From Fusibacter sp. A1 (GTDB lineage: Bacteria > Bacillota > Clostridia > Peptostreptococcales > Acidaminobacteraceae), in contig NZ_QQWI01000012.1 of the NCBI RefSeq assembly GCF_004125825.1, positions 62,001 through 126,000 of the forward strand: 64,000 nucleotides of DNA, written 5' to 3'. Under the pieces are notes generated by a model. That model was not told where the DNA came from. It saw only the letters and a program-made list of their open reading frames with translations, and did no database searches. Of the stretch, positions 53,553 through 62,882 are shown piece after piece. The position numbers were made by a program, and so were the translations under genes. How positions within the stretch are numbered: the stretch's first letter is position 1; each line of letters begins with the position of its first letter.

Positions 53553-55259
53553 ATGAAAAAGTTATTTTTACTATTTATTGCGACTGTTCTAATGTTCACC
53601 ATATCTTTCGCTGAGGTTGACAAGCTAGTACTTAATTACTTGAATGACATTGAATTAGGCGAGTTTGACGAAGAAGATTTGCAAGCATATGAAGCTAGTA
53701 TGGGAAACGCGAACAGTGATCAGGCTTTATTCAAATTTTTAGAAGCGAGAATACAATTATATGACTACAAGTACAAAGAGGCTTATTTGAATTTGGAATC
53801 AGCACTTGGATTACTTGAAAACGAAGAGGATTCTGTTCTTAAAGCAGAAATCTTATACTATCTTGCAGACATGGATTACTTCTTTTTTGATCTGACGAGC
53901 GGAACGCAAAGAAGTGTGGAGTTAAGAAAGCTTTCTGAAGCTATTGACTATACCAAGGGAATTATCGAATCGGATTACAATATCGCCTTCAGTTATATCT
54001 ATAACTATGACTACGATCAAGGAATGCTAGTTGCCACAGAAGCGTTCGAGTTGTCAAGGCAGTCCGATTACGCACTTGGTATAGTTGACTATACTTTGTT
54101 CTTAGGTGATCTGGACTATTACTACGGAGACTACCTTAAGGCAATTGCAAAATACGAGGAAGCTTTTAACCTCTTAAGTCCTGTTGTGCATGATTATGTA
54201 GTAGAAGAACCGCATCAACTTATCAGACGTGTGATCGGTAGCGACCAGATTAAGAACGGCGATCCTGAAGCGGGACTTCAGATGCTTGAAGAACTACTGG
54301 AGTCAATTGATGTTAAAGACACTTATACACTTTTTTATGTGAATTATAAAATCGGAAAATATTATGCTGAGAGTGATCCAGCGAAAGCATTAGATTACTA
54401 TATGACTGCTCAAGACCTATATTTTAAGTCTTCAATCATTGATAATGCCGATCCGTATGAAGTCTATTTTTATAAAGAGATCGGGAATGTGAACTATGAT
54501 TTAGGAAATTATAAGGAGGCAGCAGACTATTATTTCAAAACGCTGAATTTTGATTATGAGACTGATGATGACGCTGTGGAAGCAATGCTTTCGGGTCTTG
54601 ATGAGATAAAATACGATGAGATGAATAGCAAGATGTCGCTACTGGAGCAGTTGAATATTGCTAACGAAGAAAGAGTCTTGTTGTCGAGGTATTTTATCAT
54701 AGGAATGTTTATCGGGATACTTCTTCTACTGGTGGCAGTAGTGATTATCGTGATAGAAAATAGGGCTAAGGCAAAAACGGAGAAGGAACTCTATTACAAC
54801 TCTATTACCGATAATTTAACTAAAGTATACAACAGGGGAAAAATCATAGATATTTTCAGTAAGAATCTGAAAAAAGACAATTCAGTATTACTGTTGGATT
54901 TGGATAACTTTAAAGACATCAATGACACATACGGGCATATCGTAGGTGATGAAGTGCTGATAAAGGTTACTCAAATCATCAAGAAATCTATTAGGGAATG
55001 CGACAAACTGGGCAGATATGGCGGAGAAGAGTTCTTAGTTTTCATTGAAGGCGCCGGTCAGATGGAGTTACACGAAATTGCTGAAAGAATCCGTTACAAT
55101 ATTGAGAACTTCTCATGGAGTCACAAGGGGCTTGTTACAACAGCAAGTATTGGTGTGACCAGTTGCTTCTCTGATGAGGTGGAAGCTATCCTTCACGAGG
55201 CCGATACGCTTATGTATAAGGCAAAGCACTTAGGAAAGAACAGGGTTGAATTTGGATAG
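53553..55259 (+). CDS. TPR-containing membrane diguanylate cyclase (GGDEF)
   Basis: 568 residues. A signal peptide (about 1-20) is followed by a helical TPR-like region (about 40-360) outside the membrane. A membrane segment lies at about 383-406 and the GGDEF domain at about 415-568. Active-site motif RYGGEEF is intact, and the RxxD inhibitory site (RECD) sits five residues before it. It would make cyclic di-GMP from GTP and be product-inhibited. GAAAGGGGCAAT precedes the ATG. Confidence 0.88.
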   Translation: MKKLFLLFIATVLMFTISFAEVDKLVLNYLNDIELGEFDEEDLQAYEASMGNANSDQALFKFLEARIQLYDYKYKEAYLNLESALGLLENEEDSVLKAEILYYLADMDYFFFDLTSGTQRSVELRKLSEAIDYTKGIIESDYNIAFSYIYNYDYDQGMLVATEAFELSRQSDYALGIVDYTLFLGDLDYYYGDYLKAIAKYEEAFNLLSPVVHDYVVEEPHQLIRRVIGSDQIKNGDPEAGLQMLEELLESIDVKDTYTLFYVNYKIGKYYAESDPAKALDYYMTAQDLYFKSSIIDNADPYEVYFYKEIGNVNYDLGNYKEAADYYFKTLNFDYETDDDAVEAMLSGLDEIKYDEMNSKMSLLEQLNIANEERVLLSRYFIIGMFIGILLLLVAVVIIVIENRAKAKTEKELYYNSITDNLTKVYNRGKIIDIFSKNLKKDNSVLLLDLDNFKDINDTYGHIVGDEVLIKVTQIIKKSIRECDKLGRYGGEEFLVFIEGAGQMELHEIAERIRYNIENFSWSHKGLVTTASIGVTSCFSDEVEAILHEADTLMYKAKHLGKNRVEFG

Positions 55260-55281
55260 GTAGTTAAGATTTTTATGGGGG

Positions 55282-57252
55282 ATGCATTTGTCGAATTCTA
55301 GAATGTTACATGGGAACAATCGAAATTTAGAGGCGTGGGAAAAGTATATTTTACATGATGAATTGGATTTTTCAGATATGAGAATCGAAATTGCGGATTC
55401 CTGGATTAGAAGCAGGAATTTTGATGTGGATCCCAATGCGACAACCATCAAGGAGATGCTGAGTGAAGAAGAACTCATGCAAAGAAGTCAAGCCTTTTCT
55501 CCTATTTTGAAAATTGCACTACCCTTTATGGAAACAATTTACAAGGCTGTGGGTGAAGGCGCCATGGAAGTAAGTTTTACCGATGCAAACGGTTATGTTT
55601 TGGAATGTCTTGGTGATGAGGATGTTTTGAGAGATCTGCATCTTCACAAGGGTAAGAACATGTCAGAAAATGTGGTCGGCACAAACGCCATTGCGATCAC
55701 ACTCAAAAAAGGAATCGCTTTTCAAGTGCTTGGAGCTGAGCACTTCAATAAAAAGTTTCATAAGATGACTTCAGCTGCGGCGCCAATTAAGGACGATAGC
55801 GGTGAGATCGTGGCTGTCTTATGCATGTCGGGAGTCAATGATAGAGTGCATCCGCATACCTTAGGGATGATTCTGGCATCGGCTCTTGCCATAGAGCATG
55901 AGATTAAGTTAAATAAGAGAAATGATGATCTGATTCGTATCAATAAGCATTTTGATGCGATCATGAAAACCATCTCGGAGGGAATCATCACAATCACCTA
56001 TGATGGAATTATCACCGATATCAATTATTTTGCTCTTAAGATACTGAAAAAGACACATCAAGACCTAATAGGTAAGACAATTGACGAAGTAACAAATAAA
56101 TCTGTGCTGGCACTTATAAAAAAAGAAGTGCGGACCTTGGAAGAAAAAGAGATTCAAGTAATCACTGGTGGTCGAAAAAAAACGATTATCATGAGTCTTA
56201 AGCCGATTTATTCACAGGATGACAGCATTAAAGAGTATCTGATTACCTTTAGGGAATCAAAAAAAGTTTATTCGGAAGTCAACAAGATCTTTGGGTCTAA
56301 GGCGATCTATACCTTTGATGCGATACTGGGTGACAGTGAAGAGATCAACGAGGCGATCAGGATGGCAAAGCTTATTGCTGCGACTGATGCGACAATTTTA
56401 CTTCATGGTGAAAGCGGCACAGGTAAAGAGATGTTCGCCCAGGGGATTCATAATGAATCGCCGCGCAAAAACAATTCTTTTGTGTTTATCAACTGCGGAG
56501 CCATTCCAAGGGACTTGGTTGCAAGCGAACTATTTGGATATGAAGACGGTGCGTTCACTGGTGCCAGAAAAGGCGGTAATCCAGGAAAATTCGAACTTGC
56601 TGACGGCGGAACCCTTTTTCTAGATGAAATTGGAGATATGCCGCTGGATACCCAGGCCAACCTCTTGAGGGTTTTAGAAACCAAAGAGGTCGTGAGGGTA
56701 GGCGGGCACGAGGTCATTCCTGTAGATGTTAGGGTGATTGCAGCAACGCATAAGGATTTAGTGGAAGAAGTCAAGATGGGCAATTTTAGGGGCGACTTGT
56801 TCTACCGGTTGAATGTCATGCCGATCCACACACCGTCACTGAGAGAACGGAAAGAAGATATCCGTAATCTGATTGATTTTTTCTATATGCAGTTTAGGAA
56901 GACTCCGTCAAAAAAACTAGCAATCGATGAGAGTTTCTATACAGTGATGAAGCATTATCACTGGCCTGGCAATGTACGGGAACTTCAGAACGTGATGCAG
57001 ATGGTCACTAACCTTATCGGAGATAAGGAGAAACTTTCCAGTGGGCATCTGCCTCTATACATTAAAGAAAAAATTAGTGCTGAATCGATTGAACTTGGAA
57101 GAGTGGACAATATCAGACCGCTTGATGTTGTTGAGAAAGAAGCCATTGTAAATGCGCTGTTGGTTTCTGATAACAACCTGGTACAGGCTGCAAAAATGCT
57201 TGAAATCGGAAGAAGCACTTTGTATAGGAAAATTGAAAAATACAACCTGTAA
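55282..57252 (+). CDS. Sigma-54-dependent transcriptional activator (GAF-PAS-AAA-Fis, AcoR-like)
   Basis: 656 residues from ATG 55282; a TTG at 55288 fits the GGGGGA site equally well. The N-terminal GAF-like sensor has ENVVGTNAIAITLKKGIAFQ, and a PAS domain follows (about 215-325). The AAA+ domain has Walker A GESGTGKE (about 376), GAFTGA (about 423) and TLFLDEIGDMP. The Fis-type HTH ends the protein (NLVQAAKMLEIGRSTLYRKI). It is a paralogue of the activator at 8756. It probably drives the downstream Mrp-like operon through the -24/-12 promoter at 57460. Confidence 0.9.
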   Translation: MHLSNSRMLHGNNRNLEAWEKYILHDELDFSDMRIEIADSWIRSRNFDVDPNATTIKEMLSEEELMQRSQAFSPILKIALPFMETIYKAVGEGAMEVSFTDANGYVLECLGDEDVLRDLHLHKGKNMSENVVGTNAIAITLKKGIAFQVLGAEHFNKKFHKMTSAAAPIKDDSGEIVAVLCMSGVNDRVHPHTLGMILASALAIEHEIKLNKRNDDLIRINKHFDAIMKTISEGIITITYDGIITDINYFALKILKKTHQDLIGKTIDEVTNKSVLALIKKEVRTLEEKEIQVITGGRKKTIIMSLKPIYSQDDSIKEYLITFRESKKVYSEVNKIFGSKAIYTFDAILGDSEEINEAIRMAKLIAATDATILLHGESGTGKEMFAQGIHNESPRKNNSFVFINCGAIPRDLVASELFGYEDGAFTGARKGGNPGKFELADGGTLFLDEIGDMPLDTQANLLRVLETKEVVRVGGHEVIPVDVRVIAATHKDLVEEVKMGNFRGDLFYRLNVMPIHTPSLRERKEDIRNLIDFFYMQFRKTPSKKLAIDESFYTVMKHYHWPGNVRELQNVMQMVTNLIGDKEKLSSGHLPLYIKEKISAESIELGRVDNIRPLDVVEKEAIVNALLVSDNNLVQAAKMLEIGRSTLYRKIEKYNL

Positions 57253-57296
57253 ATGCACCACAATGATACACGTGTATCATTGTGGTGCATTTTTAT
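57251..57296 (+). terminator. Perfect 42-base palindrome: terminator and probable activator site
   Basis: Arms 57251-57271 and 57272-57292 are perfectly complementary, and T-rich sequence follows. The palindrome begins inside the stop codon of the activator gene. Its centre TGATACACGTGTATCA shares the half-site TGAKACA with the inverted repeat at 57307-57341. It lies about 200 bp before the sigma-54 start, so it may bind the activator and end its own transcript. Confidence 0.65.
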
Positions 57297-57306
57297 TTGC
57301 GAAAAC

Positions 57307-57341
57307 CGATATAAATGTGTCATATTGAGACACTTGTATCG
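57307..57341 (+). promoter_or_regulatory. Inverted-repeat activator site candidate
   Basis: Arms 57307-57322 and 57326-57341 match in 13 of 16 positions. The core TGTGTCA-TAT-TGAGACA repeats the TGAKACA half-site. It lies about 140-180 bp upstream of the inferred sigma-54 start, as expected for an enhancer site. Confidence 0.55.
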
Positions 57342-57459
57342 ATTTGTACTATTAAAGTTAAAGAAAAAAGGGGTATTTAATCAGTATTGAGTATAAAAAC
57401 AATTTAAGTGTCGTGCAATTGCAGAGTGTGCGGTCTGAGGAAAAGAAGCTATAGGGGAC

Positions 57460-57477
57460 TTGGCATGATACTTGCAT
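57460..57477 (+). promoter_or_regulatory. Sigma-54 (-24/-12) promoter of the Mrp/Mbh-like operon
   Basis: TTGGCATGATACTTGCATA fits the sigma-54 consensus, with GG at 57462-57463 and GC at 57474-57475, 12 bases apart. Transcription would start near 57486, 15 bases before the first ATG. It shares the GATACTTGC core with the promoter at 10812. Confidence 0.88.
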
Positions 57478-57500
57478 ATACATATAGGGGAGGTGTTCTG

Positions 57501-57980
57501 ATGAAAAACATTGTATTTAGCGCCGTTGTACTTTCAACCTTTTTTATTATGCTTAGTGAGAAAATTACGGCGACCACCATTGCATGTGCAATGATTGTGG
57601 CAGTTATCGTAACGATGCTGAATAAGGACCGATTAAGTCATTTTAACTACATAGAGTTGAAAGTCTTACATAAATGGATGCATTTTATTATGGTGCTTTT
57701 TAAAGAGGTTGTCATATCCAACATTCAGGTGGCGATAATTGTGCTGTCAAAGGATATGAAGTTAGCACCTGAGATTGTTCGATTTGAAAGCAAACTGTCA
57801 AGTGAAGTGATGCGCACCGTACTTGCAAATTCGATTACGTTGACACCAGGGACAATGACAGTGGATATTTCTGATAAGGAGCTTTGGGTTCACTGCCTTA
57901 ACGGTGATTACAAGGACGGCTTGACAGAACTTGTACTAGAAGACATTTTACATAAGATTGAAGGTGACTTACATGGATAA
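57501..57980 (+). CDS. Cation/proton antiporter subunit MrpE (MbhA-like)
   Basis: 159 residues from ATG 57501 (GGGGAGGTG upstream). Two hydrophobic segments are followed by the MrpE signature ANSITLTPGTMTVDISD (about 112-128) in a soluble tail. It is part of multi-subunit Mrp Na+/H+ antiporters and of the antiporter half of Mbh-type complexes. First gene under the sigma-54 promoter. Confidence 0.88.
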   Translation: MKNIVFSAVVLSTFFIMLSEKITATTIACAMIVAVIVTMLNKDRLSHFNYIELKVLHKWMHFIMVLFKEVVISNIQVAIIVLSKDMKLAPEIVRFESKLSSEVMRTVLANSITLTPGTMTVDISDKELWVHCLNGDYKDGLTELVLEDILHKIEGDLHG

Positions 57981-58239
57981 GTTCTTCGTGTTTTCGGTGG
58001 TATTTTTGTGTTTTACTATTCTAATTTGTATGTACCGTGTGGTAATGGGTCCTACGAAGGGTGACCGAATGATCGGTATCAATATCATAGGGACTAAGAC
58101 GATGGTGATTATCGCTTTGACTTCGTTCATTCTGAAGGAAAACTATTTTATCGACGTTGTTCTTGTGTATGCGCTGATCAACTATATTGGATCCTATGTG
58201 GTGACTAGAGGGATTGCAACAAGTAAGGGGGAGTTCTAA
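57973..58239 (+). CDS. Antiporter subunit MrpF (MbhB-like)
   Basis: 88 residues from ATG 57973 (GAAGGTGACT upstream), overlapping mrpE by 8 bases. Three membrane segments with YRVVMGPTKGDRMIGINIIG, the MrpF signature where a conserved Asp sits in the first loop. It helps form the antiporter complex. Confidence 0.88.
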   Translation: MDKFFVFSVVFLCFTILICMYRVVMGPTKGDRMIGINIIGTKTMVIIALTSFILKENYFIDVVLVYALINYIGSYVVTRGIATSKGEF

Positions 58240-58530
58240 ATGGCAGACTTTTTATCAATACTTTTGATATCCTTGGGACTTTTCTTCTTTTTAGTGGGTG
58301 CGATCGGTGTGATTAGATTTCCTGACGCGCTTACCAGAGCGCATGGTGCCGCAAAATCTGATACGCTTGGTGCGGCGCTATGTATTGTGGGGCTTATGAT
58401 TAAGGCTGGATTTACTCCTGTCAGTTTTAAGCTGATGCTGATTGTTTTCTTTTTATGGACAGCTAATCCTACAGCGGCACATATGGTGGCAAAAGCGATA
58501 ACAGTTAAAAAGATGACGGAGGAAAGATAG
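58240..58530 (+). CDS. Antiporter subunit MrpG (MbhC-like)
   Basis: 96 residues and three membrane segments. GVIRFPDALTRAHGAAKSDT is the MrpG signature. The gene begins directly after the mrpF stop, with GGGGGAG upstream. Confidence 0.9.
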   Translation: MADFLSILLISLGLFFFLVGAIGVIRFPDALTRAHGAAKSDTLGAALCIVGLMIKAGFTPVSFKLMLIVFFLWTANPTAAHMVAKAITVKKMTEER

Positions 58531-58770
58531 ATGGATTATATCAATATCATCATAGTGGCCATCATGATTATCGGATCTGTCGCTGCAGCCATGATCAGGA
58601 ATCTACTAAGCGCTGTCATCATTTTTATGGTTTACTCGCTGATGATGGCTGTCTTATGGCAAAGAATGAATGCGCCTGATTTAGCGATTACCGAGGCGGC
58701 AGTCGGTGCGGGAATCACTACGATTTTATTTGTGATTGCACTGAATAGGATGAAGGTGGCAAAAAAATGA
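58531..58770 (+). CDS. DUF4040 antiporter subunit (MbhD/MrpB N-terminal-like)
   Basis: 79 residues and three membrane segments. MNAPDLAITEAAVGAGITTI is the DUF4040 signature (MbhD in Mbh complexes; the C-terminal part of MrpA in fused forms). Having it as a separate small gene fits the archaeal-like Mbh/Mrp arrangement, not the classic Bacillus mrpA fusion. Confidence 0.88.
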   Translation: MDYINIIIVAIMIIGSVAAAMIRNLLSAVIIFMVYSLMMAVLWQRMNAPDLAITEAAVGAGITTILFVIALNRMKVAKK

Positions 58771-59054
58771 AACAGATATTTGTTGTGATACTGACTCTCG
58801 GACTTATTGGTTTTTTAATGCTTGGTGTCATGGATATGCCGGCGTTTGGTAGCGATAACGCTACGGTTCATAATGAGCTGATGGATAAATATATAAACGA
58901 TGCGGTGAGTGATACTGGAGCGATTAACATCGTCTCTGCTATGATTCTTGATTACAGGGCGTTTGATACTTTTATTGAAGCCTCGGTTATTTTCACTGCG
59001 CTAATATGCGTGTTTACGGTTTTAAAGAAAGGAGCGCTTAATCATGAAAAGTAG
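58767..59054 (+). CDS. MbhE-like antiporter subunit
   Basis: 95 residues with two membrane segments. SDTGAINIVSAMILDYRAFDTFIE and the following hydrophobic segment match the MbhE/MrpA-tail subunit that precedes MrpB. It overlaps the DUF4040 gene by four bases. Confidence 0.85.
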   Translation: MKQIFVVILTLGLIGFLMLGVMDMPAFGSDNATVHNELMDKYINDAVSDTGAINIVSAMILDYRAFDTFIEASVIFTALICVFTVLKKGALNHEK

Positions 59055-59481
59055 TTTGATTAAGAACATAACTTACATATTGCTACCCTTTATTCAAGTA
59101 TTCGGCATTTACATAATTGTTTTCGGGCATTTGTCTCCAGGTGGCGGGTTTGCAGGAGGAAGCATCTTGGGCTCGAGCTTGATACTGAATAGGTTTGTAA
59201 GCGGTAAGGAGCAATCGGAGCAAATGTTTAAGAGCAAGCACCTGCTAAGACTCGCATGCTCTTCACTGATCATGTACGGGGTTTTAAAAGGATATGTGTT
59301 TATCAGTGCGTTTTTCGGTCTTCATTCGCTTGTCGGTCCCGGCGTGCCCGGTACAATCATTAGTGGTGGATTTATCTTACCTTTAAACATTCTTGTAGGG
59401 CTTGTAGTTGCGATAACTTTCTATTTTATCGCAATTATTTTTGAAGAAGGTGATATTGAAAATGCCAAATTTGCTGAATAA
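59044..59481 (+). CDS. Antiporter subunit MrpB (MbhF-like)
   Basis: 145 residues and four membrane segments. FGHLSPGGGFAGGSILGSSLIL is the MrpB signature (split around residues 29-50). It overlaps the genes on both sides, with AAAGGAGCG upstream of the ATG. Confidence 0.9.
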   Translation: MKSSLIKNITYILLPFIQVFGIYIIVFGHLSPGGGFAGGSILGSSLILNRFVSGKEQSEQMFKSKHLLRLACSSLIMYGVLKGYVFISAFFGLHSLVGPGVPGTIISGGFILPLNILVGLVVAITFYFIAIIFEEGDIENAKFAE

Positions 59482-59836
59482 CTATATGCAGGCTGCCTCT
59501 GTGATCCTGTTCGGTATAGGATTTATGGTGCTTCTTTTGAACAACAATATGATAAAAAAGATAATTGGTATGAATATCATGGACACTTCGATATTTTTAC
59601 TCTTTATATCCATCGGTTTTATCGACGGTAAGGAAGCGCCTATCATCGTTGATGCGAAAGTAAGTGGTCTTGGATATGTCAATCCTATTCCAGTGGGTCT
59701 TATGCTTACTGGAATTGTTGTGGCAGTCAGTGTAACCGCCTTTATGCTTGCGCTGACTATCAAACTTTATGAGACCTATGGGACAATCGAACTGGATGAA
59801 ATTCAGATGATCAAGGGAGGAAAATATGACACATGA
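59462..59836 (+). CDS. Antiporter subunit MrpC (NuoK-like, MbhG-like)
   Basis: 124 residues from ATG 59462 (GAAGGTGATATT upstream). Three membrane segments, with the NuoK-like IGMNIMDTSIFLLFISIG. VNPIPVGLMLTGIVVAVSVT is typical for MrpC. It overlaps mrpB by 20 bases. Confidence 0.9.
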   Translation: MPNLLNNYMQAASVILFGIGFMVLLLNNNMIKKIIGMNIMDTSIFLLFISIGFIDGKEAPIIVDAKVSGLGYVNPIPVGLMLTGIVVAVSVTAFMLALTIKLYETYGTIELDEIQMIKGGKYDT

Positions 59837-61352
59837 TCTTACATACATGCTTATGACAAATGCGAATTTCAGTTTAGTGGACAGCTTTAAACTCACTCCT
59901 TTGTTAACTATTGTGATACTGATGTTGGGTGCGTTCTCTTTACCGCTGATTAAGACAAAAAAAGGGATTTACGTTGTTTCCCTACTGCTAGGTTCAATCG
60001 CTTTCTTATTGAATGTTGCCAATACGGTTTATGTAGCTATGCACGGACCGTATCTATTCGACATCGGTCATTTTCCTGCTCCTTTTGGAATCGTATTCAA
60101 AATAGGCGAGATCGAGAGTGTGGTCAGCCTATTCTTCACCTTTGTAATGCTGATGATTTCGTGGTACTCGTACCATAGCCTCGAAAAAGAAATCAAGGAT
60201 CATCGTGTGGGTCTGTTTCAGACCTTGACAACACTGCTATTGGCATCGATTCTTGGAATTGTCTATACCTATGACGTATTCAACGGATTCGTCTTTTTAG
60301 AGGTCAGTACTTTAGCAGCATGTGGTTTGATTGTCATAAAGGACAAGGAAGCAAACATCAAGGCGACGATCAAATACCTCATATTAAGCTCATTAGGCTC
60401 TGGACTGGTACTCATGGGTATCGCCTTCTTATATTCTGTGTCTGGACATCTGAACATGCTTTATATCAAAGAGGCTTTGTCGCAAAATATGACCGGAAAT
60501 GAGAATCTTATACTACTGAGTTTGATTCTATTCACGATAGGACTAGGGCTTAAAGGTGCGATGTATCCACTTCATATCTGGCTGCCAGATGCACACTCCT
60601 CTGCGCCGAGTCCGTCGAGTGCGATATTGTCGGCTGTGGTGATCAAAGCGCCTGTTATTTTCTTGATTAAGCTTTATTATCTTGTCTTCGGGTTTGATGT
60701 CGTCTCGCATACGTTTATCTTAGATCTCTTACTGATTTTCGGATCCTTAGGGATGATTATAGGATCACTAATGGCGAAGGCGCAGACAGAACTTAAGCGT
60801 ATGATCGCTTATTCAAGCGTTGCCCAGATGGGTTATATCTTCTTTGGAATCGGGCTAGGAAACAAGCTGGGTCTTGTGATGGCGATCTATCATGTCATCG
60901 CACACAGTGTGACAAAATCGAGTCTCTTCCTTGCTGCCGGGTCCTTTATTGAACAGACGGGCAATAAGACGATCAAGGACTTTAAAGGGATAGGCAAAGA
61001 AATGCCAATCACTCTTGGCATATTCACACTGAGCGCTTTGTCACTTGTCGGCATACCGGTACTTCCCGGGTTTATTAGCAAATGGAATCTGGCGATGGCT
61101 TCTATCGAAACAGGTAAGATCTATCTGCTGGCGGTGATTTTAGCAAGCAGTATGCTCAATGCGGTCTATTATTTCCCGATCATCATCAACGGTTACTTTG
61201 GAGAAGAGAATTTAGACGGTAAGATATACCGGTCAAAAAGCAAGCCGATCAAAGCGCTGTTATCCTTGATTATCCTGTCGGTAGTCATGGTGGGAGTCGG
61301 CTTTATGTCAGGTGTGCTAATTGACTTTATTGAAAAAGGGATCTACTTATAA
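59826..61352 (+). CDS. Antiporter-like subunit MrpD 1 (NuoL/M/N family)
   Basis: 508 residues with about 14 membrane segments. Proton-channel family features include a Lys in the middle helices and HIWLPDAHSSAPSPSSAILS (about 251-270), then LKRMIAYSSVAQMGYI. It belongs to the NuoL/M/N and MrpA/MrpD family that translocates protons or sodium. It is the first of three consecutive antiporter-like genes. Confidence 0.9.
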   Translation: MTHDLTYMLMTNANFSLVDSFKLTPLLTIVILMLGAFSLPLIKTKKGIYVVSLLLGSIAFLLNVANTVYVAMHGPYLFDIGHFPAPFGIVFKIGEIESVVSLFFTFVMLMISWYSYHSLEKEIKDHRVGLFQTLTTLLLASILGIVYTYDVFNGFVFLEVSTLAACGLIVIKDKEANIKATIKYLILSSLGSGLVLMGIAFLYSVSGHLNMLYIKEALSQNMTGNENLILLSLILFTIGLGLKGAMYPLHIWLPDAHSSAPSPSSAILSAVVIKAPVIFLIKLYYLVFGFDVVSHTFILDLLLIFGSLGMIIGSLMAKAQTELKRMIAYSSVAQMGYIFFGIGLGNKLGLVMAIYHVIAHSVTKSSLFLAAGSFIEQTGNKTIKDFKGIGKEMPITLGIFTLSALSLVGIPVLPGFISKWNLAMASIETGKIYLLAVILASSMLNAVYYFPIIINGYFGEENLDGKIYRSKSKPIKALLSLIILSVVMVGVGFMSGVLIDFIEKGIYL

Positions 61353-61388
61353 GGATAGGTGGACGATAAACGCGGAGAGAAGACGGAT

Positions 61389-62870
61389 ATGGGAAAACTA
61401 ATGATGCTGCTACCGATGGTTATTCCTATCATCGTAGCGGTTCTACTGACAAATAGAAAATGGGTAAGTGATAAGAACATCACCAAGGTTGTTGGTGCCA
61501 CTGTGTTTATCAACTTCTTCATTGTAGTATTCGTCTTGTTTTACAACAAGACCGGTACCTTCCATCTGATCAAGGTCAACAACTTCTTAGATATCTACTT
61601 TAAAGTCGATCAGCTAAGTAGGCTCTTTAGTCTGATGGCTTCGGTTTTATGGATTCTGACCAGTTTTTACGCCTTTGAGTACATGAAGCACAATCAAAGA
61701 GTAAGACAGTTTTATCTGTTTTTCACGCTGACGCTCGGGGTAGTCATAGGATTGTCTTTTTCGGGGAACCTATTTACACTTTACATCTACTACGAACTTT
61801 TGACGCTGAGCACTTTCCCGCTTGTGATTCACAACGGTACCGAAAGAGCGCTTGAAAGCGGCAAGAAATATGTGATCTACTCCTTTTCGGGTGCGACCCT
61901 TATCGTGTTTGGAATGATGATCCTGTACTCGATTACAGGGACGATGAACTTTACACCAAAGGGAATTCTCACACTGGCATACGGGGTAGACAATAAGATG
62001 CTACTCGTTAGCTATGTGGCTATGTTTTTAGGTTTTGGTGTAAAATCGGCACTTGTGCCGTTTCATTCCTGGCTGCCTTCAGCCATGGTCGCACCAACTC
62101 CGGTGAGTGCTCTTTTGCATGCGGTTGCTGTTGTCAAAAGCGGAATTTTCTCGTTGATACGCATCACCTATTTTGTTTTTGGTGCGAGTGTGGTTAGCGG
62201 TATCGGCGCGACTACCTATCTTGTTCCCTTTGTAGTGCTCACAGTCGTGATGGGGTCGCTGCTCGCGCTGCATCAGGACCATCTGAAAAAGAGACTTGCC
62301 TATTCTACCATCTCTCAGCTTGGCTATATGATTCTAGGCATCCTGCTGCTTAATCCTCTAGGCTTACTGGGTGCTCTGCTTCAGATGATTAATCACGCGG
62401 TAATAAAGATCACCTTGTTCTTTATTGTCGGAACCATCACTCATCAGACCGGCAACAAGTATATCCACCAAATAAACGGTATGGGCAGAAGGATGCCTGT
62501 GACCTTTATAAGTTTCACCATCGCAGCCTTGTCGCTGATTGGCATCCCGCCGACCAACGGATTTGTTAGCAAATGGTTTTTAGGACTTGGGGCACTCGAT
62601 GCGAGCAATATGTTCTATGTGTTCATACTATTGATCAGCGCATTTTTAACAGCTGCTTATCTGCTTCCGATCACGGTTACTGCATTTTTTACAAATCAGT
62701 CTGTCCCAGAAGGCATAGAAGCGGATGAAGGTGAAAATGCAGTGAGTTTGGATCCGCCCAAAATGATGCTTGCTCCAATTGTCATCTTGACGCTTGTGAT
62801 CATCATGCTTGGACTGTTTCCCAATATCGTTATCAATTTTATCAACCCAATTTTAAGTAGTGTCTTTTAA
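61389..62870 (+). CDS. Antiporter-like subunit MrpD 2 (NuoL/M/N family)
   Basis: 493 residues from ATG 61389 (GCGGAGAGAAG upstream; a longer in-frame start lacks a ribosome site). About 14 membrane segments, with HSWLPSAMVAPTPVSALLHA and LKKRLAYSTISQLGYM. It is a paralogue of the subunits on both sides. Confidence 0.88.
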   Translation: MGKLMMLLPMVIPIIVAVLLTNRKWVSDKNITKVVGATVFINFFIVVFVLFYNKTGTFHLIKVNNFLDIYFKVDQLSRLFSLMASVLWILTSFYAFEYMKHNQRVRQFYLFFTLTLGVVIGLSFSGNLFTLYIYYELLTLSTFPLVIHNGTERALESGKKYVIYSFSGATLIVFGMMILYSITGTMNFTPKGILTLAYGVDNKMLLVSYVAMFLGFGVKSALVPFHSWLPSAMVAPTPVSALLHAVAVVKSGIFSLIRITYFVFGASVVSGIGATTYLVPFVVLTVVMGSLLALHQDHLKKRLAYSTISQLGYMILGILLLNPLGLLGALLQMINHAVIKITLFFIVGTITHQTGNKYIHQINGMGRRMPVTFISFTIAALSLIGIPPTNGFVSKWFLGLGALDASNMFYVFILLISAFLTAAYLLPITVTAFFTNQSVPEGIEADEGENAVSLDPPKMMLAPIVILTLVIIMLGLFPNIVINFINPILSSVF

Positions 62871-62882
62871 GGAGGTAGTCTT

